Origin: Candidatus Methanophagales archaeon
GTDB lineage: Archaea; Halobacteriota; Syntropharchaeia; Alkanophagales; Methanospirareceae
Direction of reading: 5' to 3'
DNA length: 5,072 bases
Assembly: GCA_030668065.1 (NCBI GenBank)
Contig: DAOUUS010000132.1
Location: 1 to 5,072 of the forward strand
The position numbers and the translations under genes are program-made. Below are positions 1-4,739 of this stretch, one piece after another; the first letter of the stretch is position 1, and each line of letters begins with the position of its first letter. The notes under the pieces are model-generated. The model was not told the origin of the DNA and made no database searches. It saw nothing but the letters and a program-made list of their open reading frames with translations.

Positions 1-862
1 CAACTAACAGATTCTTTAGGCTCAGGTTAAAACGCTTAGTAGGAATTGAACACAAGTCCTCCTTGGACGGTATCAGCTCCGGATGGTCGAACAGTTTCTT
101 TATACCCGCAACATGCCCCGCACCTACAACCGCAACTATCGTTCTTTCTCGTGTGTTAGATATGTTTTGATCCGACACATCTGAAGTTGTATCCAGGACC
201 TCTTTAGCTGGAAGTTGCTTCGAAATCTCCAGTAAGCTACCCGCTATATAAGCATCTCGTTCGTCTAACAGCGCGGTTGCCGCACCGGGCGAAAACTCAC
301 GCAGTTCTTCTACCAATTGTGATACTACATCCTCATCTGTTATGCTGTCGAGGTCTATGACCACGCCTTTACTTGTGAACCCACCTCCAAGACTGAGCTC
401 ATTTTTACCGTCGCCATCGCCATCCTTTCCTCGGCCCATGTGGAAAATAGCGAATAAGATTGAGAACACTATTTTTAGCTTCTCCAGGAACTTCATCTTT
501 TTCCAGAACCGCTGCATCGTTATCTGAATTGGTCGGTCCACTAAAGCAATCTGGCAACCAAACTCTTCTGCTTTTTTTATCGCTGCCATCATATCAGCAC
601 CGGGCTCGATGCCGAGTTCATTGCCCATCTTTCGCTGTACGTACGCGAGTAACCAATGAGTAATCATTAAAAATGGTTTGCCACCGGCTAAAACCTCTTT
701 CACCTGGACTTCTTCTACCTTTCCTTGCAAGGCATCATATCTTGCCGCACATAACTCCACGGCAACCACATCCGGCTTTTCGCGGTCTATTACTTCCTCT
801 ACCTCTCGTACGCTTTTCTCTAAGATGTGCCCTGTTCCGACCAAAATAATGTTCGCGTGCAT
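1..862 (-). CDS. TraB-domain protein (pheromone-shutdown/TIKI-like superfamily), 3' end beyond the window
   Basis: The minus frame is open from the ATG at 862-860 to the left edge, giving 287 residues with no stop. The product begins MHANIILVGTGH. Visible motifs are GTGH at residues 9-12, VELCAARY around residues 35-42 (E36 and R41) and VVGAGHVAGI with GAGH at 247-250. This GxH...E..R...GxGH pattern is typical of the TraB family, related to PrgY and grouped with TIKI/EreA-type putative metal-dependent hydrolases. The archaeal substrate is unknown. Archaeal members usually run on for another hundred or so residues with hydrophobic segments at the C-terminus, which would lie off the edge. A linker rich in Gly and Asp (GKDGDGDGK) sits near residue 150. 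The ATG lies 3 bp after the stop of the aRF1 gene, in the same reading frame, with GAGGTACAGGT (884-874) upstream as a possible SD. Co-transcription and translational coupling with prf1 are likely. Family call is confident; function is not. Confidence 0.88.
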   Translation of the reverse strand, partial: MHANIILVGTGHILEKSVREVEEVIDREKPDVVAVELCAARYDALQGKVEEVQVKEVLAGGKPFLMITHWLLAYVQRKMGNELGIEPGADMMAAIKKAEEFGCQIALVDRPIQITMQRFWKKMKFLEKLKIVFSILFAIFHMGRGKDGDGDGKNELSLGGGFTSKGVVIDLDSITDEDVVSQLVEELREFSPGAATALLDERDAYIAGSLLEISKQLPAKEVLDTTSDVSDQNISNTRERTIVAVVGAGHVAGIKKLFDHPELIPSKEDLCSIPTKRFNLSLKNLLV

Positions 863-865
863 TTT

Positions 866-1957
866 TTAGCTTGACCTGTACCTCAATATTGCTGCAACAC
901 CACCAAACGCACGATTCAATTGCGAACCTTCCTCAAAATCCGGTGATATTACCTCCACACCTGCGCCTATACCCTCCGCCTTTTCTACTAAATCGTGCAT
1001 AAGTTTTGTATCGAGTTCCGCCGAGAACAAAAGCGTATCCACTGCACCCATCTCCAGCTTCTTCCTCACTTCGCGCTCACCGTATGCCACCATCCGGTCA
1101 TCATTTGCCAATAACTCCATGAACCGTACCATGAGCTTCTTCTCCGCCATCAAGTCCATACCTTCCAGGACATCCCCGGCCCTTTCCACAAGTTCGGAAA
1201 GCCCGGATTCATCTGTATAAGCAACGTCAAAAGCGCCAAGGATTTTGTTCTGGAGCTCGTAATGCAGGTAAGACCCTTTTAAAAAATCGTCCTTCGTGGG
1301 ACTCGGCCCGCCAATTAAGATGCCCTTGAGGTCTTTCACCTGAAGCAAAACCCGGGTTACATGCTCCCCTATTCGTTTATAAAAGTCATCTATTGCGATT
1401 TCTCGTAACCGCTGGAATCGCGCTGACGACTGCCCACCTTTTCGTATCTTACCAGGAACCGAAGAGGTTAAGTGCTTCAGCGACTCCACGGTTTTGCCGC
1501 GTAAGGTGCCGATTGTCGCTTCCCGCCGGTCAAGTACAAGTAAACCGTAGGTCTCCTTCTCTACCACCATATCCTCCAGCGGCTCAATGAAGAACGAGGA
1601 ATCGCAATGGTAAATATAGGAATAAAGCTTCTCCGGTGGCTCCAAGAGGGAAGTTTCTACATTCGTCTTGTCTCTGCCCTTATCTACCGCGCCACAAAAA
1701 ATGACTATACCGTTCTCACCGACCGACAAGTATCTCAGCTTTGACAATATAGAATCCAAAGAACTCTGAACGTTGGTACGAGTGGATTTGCTCTTTATGT
1801 TCATCGCTTGCCCGTATTCCTCTCGGAGATGAGAGCTAACATCCGATATTTGCTTATCCTTCGGGATGTAAACCGATATGAGTTCTGTACCTCGTCCACC
1901 CTTCTTGCTCAGGTCTTCCAATACCGTCCTGAACTCGTATTTCTTTATTCTATCCAT
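866..1957 (-). CDS. prf1: Peptide chain release factor aRF1 (class-I, all stop codons), short form without minidomain
   Basis: A 363-residue archaeal/eukaryal class-I release factor, which recognises UAA, UAG and UGA in the ribosomal A site and triggers peptidyl-tRNA hydrolysis. Domain 1 carries NIKS (residues 53-56) and the YxCxxxF element (Y116, C118, F122), both involved in stop-codon decoding. Domain 2 carries the catalytic GGQ at 174-176 within PGKIRKGGQSSARF. Domain 3 follows from about 212 (ILIGGPSPTKDDF) and ends in FGGVAAILRYRSS. The start was set at the ATG at 1957-1955 because MDRIKKYEFRTVLEDL fits the family N-terminus; a further 20 codons upstream are open from a TTG, but that TTG lies inside the tRNA acceptor stem. 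No strong SD is seen, only AGGGT about 13 nt upstream. Archaeal relatives are usually slightly over 400 residues. The shortfall maps to domain 3, where AVDTLLFSAEL runs straight into DTKLMHDLVEKAE with no zinc-binding minidomain. The gene lies 52 bp after the tRNA and 3 bp before the TraB gene. Confidence 0.96.
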   Translation of the reverse strand: MDRIKKYEFRTVLEDLSKKGGRGTELISVYIPKDKQISDVSSHLREEYGQAMNIKSKSTRTNVQSSLDSILSKLRYLSVGENGIVIFCGAVDKGRDKTNVETSLLEPPEKLYSYIYHCDSSFFIEPLEDMVVEKETYGLLVLDRREATIGTLRGKTVESLKHLTSSVPGKIRKGGQSSARFQRLREIAIDDFYKRIGEHVTRVLLQVKDLKGILIGGPSPTKDDFLKGSYLHYELQNKILGAFDVAYTDESGLSELVERAGDVLEGMDLMAEKKLMVRFMELLANDDRMVAYGEREVRKKLEMGAVDTLLFSAELDTKLMHDLVEKAEGIGAGVEVISPDFEEGSQLNRAFGGVAAILRYRSS

Positions 1958-2009
1958 ATTTCTGTCTATACCCTGTTGTGCATTCTCTTTTCTAAAAGAA
2001 AATGGTTTA

Positions 2010-2138
2010 TGCGGCAACCGGGGCTCGAACCCGGGTTATAGGCTATTTCCCTACCCTATTGTTATTGGAATAGTCAAACTGTTTTAAGATCAAAGAGGCC
2101 GTTGGGAAGCCCATGTCCTACCACTAGACTATTGCCGC
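2010..2138 (-). tRNA. tRNA-Gly(CCC), intron-containing
   Basis: Folded by eye. The acceptor stem GCGGCAA (2138-2132) pairs perfectly with TTGCCGC (2017-2011), followed by discriminator A (2010). The D arm is GTCT/GGAC (2129-2126 and 2118-2115) with loop AGTGGTA. The anticodon stem TGGGC (2113-2109) pairs with GCCTA (2043-2039) with one G-U. The T arm is CCGGG/CCCGG (2034-2030 and 2022-2018) with loop TTCGAGC. The anticodon loop is U32 U33 C34 C35 C36 A37 A38, so the anticodon is CCC, decoding GGG glycine codons. The variable loop is TAAC. Mature length is 71 nt after removal of a 58-nt intron. CCA is not encoded (the next bases are TAA), so it is added enzymatically. The first 15 nt overlap the end of rpoL on the same strand. 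No TATA box sits at the right distance upstream, so expression from the csl4-rpoL transcript is likely. Confidence 0.95.
2045..2102 (-). other. tRNA-Gly intron (58 nt, canonical position 37/38, BHB)
   Basis: The two halves of the anticodon stem are separated by 58 nt that must be removed to give a 7-nt anticodon loop. A bulge-helix-bulge can be drawn around the cuts. U32 U33 C34 C35 pair with GGAA (2050-2047) as the 4-bp central helix. The 5' bulge is C36 A37 | A (cut between 2103 and 2102). The 3' bulge is A U | A (cut between 2045 and 2044). This is the substrate form of the archaeal splicing endonuclease (EndA). The inner helix beyond the 5' bulge is weak, so the motif may be of the relaxed type. 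No ORF or other element is seen in the intron. Confidence 0.88.
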
Positions 2139-2417
2139 TTTTCTATAAAGAGCCTCAAAATGCTCGAATTCTGATGCCAGCGTGGCTGCAGCCGCTACTA
2201 TTGCCGCCAATGGGTCTCCTTCCTTCATCTTTACATACAAAACGGGATCGGTCGTCAGCATGTGTTTGATGGTATAAGTTGCAATATCTACCTGTTTATT
2301 CTCCAGCAATTTCGATGTTAGCGGAACTAAAAGCGTATGGTCTTCTCCTGCTATCTCCATCTTCACTTCTGTATCCTTCATCTCCAGAATCTTTACTTTC
2401 TTCTCCTGCTCTTCCAT
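2124..2417 (-). CDS. rpoL: DNA-directed RNA polymerase subunit L (Rpo11)
   Basis: A 97-residue protein of the size and pattern of archaeal RpoL, the counterpart of eukaryal Rpb11/AC19, which pairs with subunit D in the polymerase assembly platform. The family core runs from about residue 20 to 90: AGEDHTLLVPLTSKLL, then VDIATYTIKHMLTTDPVLYVKMK, then GDPLAAIVAAAATL and a C-terminal helix (ASEFEHFEALYRK). The stretch after HTL reads LVPL where many relatives have CNLL. The ATG at 2417-2415 has GGTG (2427-2424) 6 nt upstream, inside the last codons of csl4, and csl4 stops only 3 bp before, so translation is probably coupled. The last codons (GCG GCA ATA GTC TAG, for AAIV-stop) are also the first 15 nt of the tRNA-Gly. 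A second in-frame TAG follows one codon later. Confidence 0.95.
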   Translation of the reverse strand: MEEQEKKVKILEMKDTEVKMEIAGEDHTLLVPLTSKLLENKQVDIATYTIKHMLTTDPVLYVKMKEGDPLAAIVAAAATLASEFEHFEALYRKAAIV

Positions 2418-2420
2418 ACG

Positions 2421-2981
2421 CTACACCAAACAAGTTCCATAATCTTCAGATAGATTCCTTGTTTCTACCCGTTCGCATATATCACATGACAATGTATTAT
2501 CCTCTTTCAGCTTCAGGGTTCCTTTACATTTCGCACATATCGCTTTTACCACGCCGAACTCCTTACCTTCCGTGCTGAGTCTTAACGCTTTTGCGTCTAT
2601 CACTTTCGCTTTTACCACGTCAAGATACCCGAATTCCTGTCGTAGCTCGTTCACATAGCCGTTTCTTACGTTTGATATATGAATAATACCCTGACTGACA
2701 GCCGCGATTTCGCGATTCTCCTTCCCTTCCACGCACGCTAGGGTCACAACGGCAACGGTATCCTTTATATCGCCAATTTGGCCTATAACCACATCTCCGT
2801 CTTTGATTACCGGCGGTGTCTCTACCTTCGGCACTACACTTATAACCCTTTTATCGCTTATGCTGACATCCCCGATATACAAGGCATATAAATTACCTTC
2901 GTCATCATATACCCCGTCACCAAGAATGTATTCCTCAGAAGTGCCCAAGAAATCCCCTGGAAGTACCATCTCGCTTTCCAT
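2421..2981 (-). CDS. csl4: Exosome complex RNA-binding protein Csl4
   Basis: A 186-residue protein matching archaeal Csl4, which forms part of the RNA-binding cap on the Rrp41/Rrp42 exosome ring and helps recruit substrates for 3'-5' degradation or tailing. The N-terminal domain starts with MVLPGDFLGTSEEY (residues 5-18). An S1 RNA-binding domain spans roughly 60-138 (DGDVVIGQIGDI... GIIHISNVRNGYV... DVVKAKVIDA). A C-terminal zinc ribbon has two CxxC pairs, C149/C152 and C166/C169. The start chosen is the first ATG (2981-2979), 11 nt after GGAGAGGT (3000-2993). M5 (2969) is the alternative and would start exactly at the conserved MVLPGDFLG. It is the first gene after the promoter region at about 3016-3027 and stops with TAG one codon before the rpoL ATG, in the same frame. 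Csl4 next to rpoL is a familiar archaeal neighbourhood. Confidence 0.95.
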   Translation of the reverse strand: MESEMVLPGDFLGTSEEYILGDGVYDDEGNLYALYIGDVSISDKRVISVVPKVETPPVIKDGDVVIGQIGDIKDTVAVVTLACVEGKENREIAAVSQGIIHISNVRNGYVNELRQEFGYLDVVKAKVIDAKALRLSTEGKEFGVVKAICAKCKGTLKLKEDNTLSCDICERVETRNLSEDYGTCLV

Positions 2982-2992
2982 TTTAGTTCTTT

Positions 2993-3000
2993 ACCTCTCC
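2993..3000 (-). promoter_or_regulatory. Shine-Dalgarno sequence of csl4
   Basis: Read on the minus strand this is GGAGAGGT, 11 nt before the ATG at 2981. It matches the archaeal 16S anti-SD well, though the spacing is slightly long. It would lie 23 nt before M5, so it supports the first ATG as the start. Confidence 0.6.
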
Positions 3001-3015
3001 CTATTTATTACTGTC

Positions 3016-3027
3016 TATATACATAAA
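3016..3027 (-). promoter_or_regulatory. Probable TATA box for the csl4-rpoL-tRNA-prf1-traB unit
   Basis: The minus strand reads TTTATGTATATA, preceded by AAAAAGG as a possible BRE, inside a strongly AT-rich 103-bp gap between mvk and csl4. A start site about 25 nt downstream would fall near 2995, giving a leader of roughly 15 nt. A second TATA-like palindrome, CTTATAAG, lies at 3056-3063 and would give a leader of about 55 nt that keeps the whole SD. Confidence 0.5.
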
Positions 3028-3084
3028 CCTTTTTGAATTTTTTATCCTTTTCACGCTTATAAGGCAGGTCAAGAAAGAAGTGAC

Positions 3085-4143
3085 TTAAACAATTTGCTCT
3101 ACCTTTAGCCCTGTTTCACCCGTCTTTACGTCCAGCGCGAGCGCACCCGCCATCTCCAGCGCCACTTTTATTCGATCCTTTTGTTCACCCGGCAGCACCA
3201 AAACCGAGCCTACACCGCCCATAGCGTCCAATCCCCCGGCACCTGTTACTTTCGCGCCCAACGCACCTGACTCCTGCGACCGCTTTACAAGTTCGCTCAA
3301 ACGTCTTGGCACTACCCCTATCGCATCCAGCAAGCCGTGATTTATGTTCATCAACGCACCCAGCGTTACGAATTCTTCGCGTTCTAGCGCTATGAGCGCC
3401 TGTGCCGTTAATTCGTCCGCAGCATCGAAAATGTGCTCGAATATCTCACTAAAAGATTCTCGGCGTGTTTTTACCGCTTCTACTATCCGTTTCGTCTTCA
3501 AACTAATCTCAGCAGTTTTCTCGAGGTCCATACTCAAAGGTATATTGCCAATAGTGCCGATAATTAAGTCCAGCTCGGCTAACGGTAATCTCTTCACTTC
3601 AGCGTTCTCTACCAACACATACCCGCCGTAAGTAGAAATCGCGGTATCCACCGGGCTGGCATTTCCCTGAACCGCTTTTTCAACCGAATGTGCATCTTTT
3701 CTTATCCCTTCTAAGTCACCACCCACGCCAAAATATTCTTTTAGTGCTGCGATAGTAGCAACGCAGGTGGCTGCTGAGGACCCTAACCCGGCCGATAGCG
3801 GTATTTCCGAGCTTATTTCTAGCTCTACCCCGTCCCCGCCTATTTCATAATTCTCTTCCAGATAATCTATGGATTTCTTGACATACGCAATTGCTTTTGA
3901 TGCGTTATCATAATCTTTATACGGATATGCTTCTCGCCCCCCTTTTTCATGTTCTAAATTTAGCTGCAAGCCAAAAGTAGGGATGTTCGCTATTTTTACG
4001 TGGTACCCTCTTTTTTCTCTGCTCGACACTACGACCTCAAGCCGTCTGTTTATCGCAGTGGCTAACGCTCGCTTACCGTACACTACAAAGTGTTCGCCAA
4101 ACAGTATCGCCTTTGCGGGAACGGACACGCGTATTATTTCCAT
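3085..4143 (-). CDS. mvk: Mevalonate kinase (GHMP kinase family)
   Basis: A 352-residue cytosolic kinase that phosphorylates mevalonate with ATP, the entry kinase step to isopentenyl units for archaeal ether lipids. GHMP motif 1 is at the N-terminus: VPAKAILFGEHFVVYGKRAL with K11 and GEH at 16-18. The ATP-binding motif 2 is PLSAGLGSSAATCVA (115-129). The catalytic aspartate lies in GNASPVDTAISTYGG (D166). NINHGLLDAIGV (266-277) is a typical mevalonate kinase signature. Motif 3 near the C-terminus reads GAKVTGAGGLDAMGGVGSVLVL (296-317), where relatives have an uninterrupted GAGGGG-type loop, so a few extra residues are present. The ATG at 4143-4141 has GGAGG (4159-4155) 11 nt upstream. The gene stands alone: 103 bp separate it from csl4, and the upstream gene points away. 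Confidence 0.95.
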   Translation of the reverse strand: MEIIRVSVPAKAILFGEHFVVYGKRALATAINRRLEVVVSSREKRGYHVKIANIPTFGLQLNLEHEKGGREAYPYKDYDNASKAIAYVKKSIDYLEENYEIGGDGVELEISSEIPLSAGLGSSAATCVATIAALKEYFGVGGDLEGIRKDAHSVEKAVQGNASPVDTAISTYGGYVLVENAEVKRLPLAELDLIIGTIGNIPLSMDLEKTAEISLKTKRIVEAVKTRRESFSEIFEHIFDAADELTAQALIALEREEFVTLGALMNINHGLLDAIGVVPRRLSELVKRSQESGALGAKVTGAGGLDAMGGVGSVLVLPGEQKDRIKVALEMAGALALDVKTGETGLKVEQIV

Positions 4144-4154
4144 ATTTTATTTTG

Positions 4155-4159
4155 CCTCC
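4155..4159 (-). promoter_or_regulatory. Shine-Dalgarno sequence of mvk
   Basis: GGAGG on the minus strand, 11 nt before the ATG at 4143, within TGGAGGCAAAATAAAAT. It fixes the mvk start; no other in-frame ATG lies near it. Confidence 0.65.
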
Positions 4160-4211
4160 AGGCCTCTTTGAGGATTGGTTTTACATAAGCAATCCACCAT
4201 GCAATAAATTG

Positions 4212-4224
4212 TGGGGCTTAAAAA
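4212..4224 (-). promoter_or_regulatory. Possible mvk core promoter with AAGCCCCA word
   Basis: The minus strand reads TTTTTAAGCCCCA. The T/A-rich part (4224-4218) could be a weak TATA box placing the start near 4195, about 50 nt before the mvk ATG. The AAGCCCCA (4219-4212) recurs in the opposite orientation after the plus-strand TATA element at 4353-4360. An alternative TATA-like ATTTATTG lies at 4209-4202, so the choice is uncertain. Confidence 0.35.
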
Positions 4225-4352
4225 CTGTGCGATGTCCTCTAATATTGTTTATCTCGTCACTTATCGTTATTATAGTACTCATAGATTATCTTGTGTTCTG
4301 TATAGTTAAATATTTTGGGTTATATTCTGTGCAACTTAGTATTTGATCGCGA

Positions 4353-4366
4353 TTATAAAAGCCCCA
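4353..4366 (+). promoter_or_regulatory. Possible plus-strand TATA box with AAGCCCCA word
   Basis: TATAAAAGCCCCA (within ATTATAAAAGCCCCA) faces the DUF1670-like remnant. A start about 25 nt downstream would lie near 4380, giving a leader of about 75 nt that includes the SD-occluding hairpin. A second candidate, ATAAATATAA at 4425-4433, would start transcription almost at the ATG. Confidence 0.4.
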
Positions 4367-4369
4367 ATC

Positions 4370-4427
4370 TTATCCACCTCCGAATAAAACAGTGCCAAAT
4401 GGTCAGTACTTCAGCATTGGTGGATAA
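4370..4427. repeat. 9-bp inverted repeat TTATCCACC / GGTGGATAA
   Basis: TTATCCACC (4370-4378) is the exact reverse complement of GGTGGATAA (4419-4427), with 40 bp between. Its right arm lies within the loop of the 11-bp inverted repeat at 4404-4450, so the two are interleaved. It could be a protein-binding site pair, an RNA stem, or chance in AT-rich DNA. Confidence 0.5.
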
Positions 4428-4450
4428 ATATAATCAAAACTGAGGTACTG
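4404..4450 (+). promoter_or_regulatory. Potential SD-sequestering hairpin upstream of the DUF1670-like remnant
   Basis: CAGTACTTCAG (4404-4414) can pair with CTGAGGTACTG (4440-4450) over 11 bp with a single G-U wobble and a 25-nt loop. The 3' arm contains GAGGT (4442-4446), the SD of the ATG at 4455. In an RNA starting upstream of 4404 the ribosome site would be hidden, an arrangement known from transposase genes where it limits read-in expression. The pairing is seen directly; the regulatory role is inferred. Confidence 0.5.
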
Positions 4451-4454
4451 GAAA

Positions 4455-4739
4455 ATGAAAAGGAAGCAGGAAAAAGAGTGATATGATAGACTGTCTTTTA
4501 AGACACTGGACCGGCAGTTCCAACAAGAAGCGATTGATGAATTGAGCTGTTCACCACTGGAGGCAAAAGCACTTACCATGATTGTTAAAGAAGTCTATTT
4601 TCCATTGCTGGAAGAGAGAAGTATCGAGAATATTAGACCGGGACAAATTGTTGTGCAGGCAATAGACCTGAACGAACCTCCGGGGAAACCAATACTATCT
4701 GTGGGTTCGCAAGACCAACTTGACGGCATGGACCTTTAA
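4455..4739 (+). pseudogene. DUF1670-like protein, N-terminal remnant with in-frame TGA
   Basis: The frame starts at ATG 4455-4457, 8 nt after the SD GAGGT, and reads MKRKQEKE. It then meets TGA at 4479-4481 and continues open as YDRLSFKTLDRQFQQEAIDE... to TAA at 4737-4739, about 86 codons after the TGA. The text YDRLSFKTLDRQFQQ, SPLEAKAL, VKEVYFPLLEERSIENIRPGQ and VVQAIDLNEPPGKP resembles the N-terminus of DUF1670, a family of unknown function abundant in some uncultured methanotrophic archaea and relatives. This is from memory of the family, not a search. Full members are much longer and carry later helix-turn-helix-like parts, which are absent. After GKP (about 4692) the sequence no longer looks family-like. 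A later TTG at 4542 is open but would drop the conserved YDRLSFKTLDRQF start, so a decayed gene fits better. It ends tail to tail with the minus-strand frame at 4736. Confidence 0.65.

Larger units (their letters stand above)
4144..4454. other. AT-rich divergent intergenic region
   Basis: 311 bp without a convincing gene, between mvk on the minus strand and the DUF1670-like remnant on the plus strand. It is clearly richer in A+T than the genes around it. It contains TATA-like elements in both directions, an AAGCCCCA word after each, a 9-bp inverted repeat (TTATCCACC/GGTGGATAA) and an 11-bp inverted repeat overlapping the remnant's SD. No RNA gene or CRISPR-like array is seen. Short open frames here have no SD and no recognisable product. 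Confidence 0.6.

Noticed and set aside
342..869. Plus-strand small frames at 342-527, 460-663 and 678-869
   Set aside because: They lie antisense to the continuous TraB-domain frame and show no coding features of their own.
1393..1590. Plus-strand open frames opposite aRF1, csl4 and mvk (for example 1393-1590, 2279-2578, 2803-3036, 3344-3631)
   Set aside because: They are antisense to strongly supported genes, have Ser/Pro-rich low-information translations and no SD, and resemble no family.
1986..2006. Small inverted repeat after the tRNA (TTTTCT...AGAAAA) as terminator
   Set aside because: A 6-bp A/T-only stem is easily found by chance and lies in the leader of prf1, and ending transcription here would cut off prf1.
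1955..2017. Longer aRF1 starting at TTG 2017 (MPHKPFSFRKEN...)
   Set aside because: The TTG lies in the tRNA acceptor stem, the extra 20 residues do not look like the family, and an ATG at 1957 begins exactly at the expected N-terminus.
2121..2126. Amber (TAG) read-through of rpoL as pyrrolysine
   Set aside because: The TAG is followed by TGG and a second in-frame TAG set by the tRNA D loop, and RpoL already has full family length.
3056..3084. Transcription terminator after mvk
   Set aside because: Only short T runs (TTCTTTCTT) follow the mvk stop and no clear hairpin is seen, so this is too weak to call.
4144..4454. CRISPR array or structured RNA gene in the AT-rich gap
   Set aside because: No regularly spaced repeats and no tRNA- or box C/D-like signatures were found; only isolated inverted repeats are present.
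4479..4481. TGA read as selenocysteine in the DUF1670-like frame
   Set aside because: No SECIS-like element was seen, the position is in a charged N-terminal tail, and nothing suggests a redox role. Nonsense mutation is simpler.
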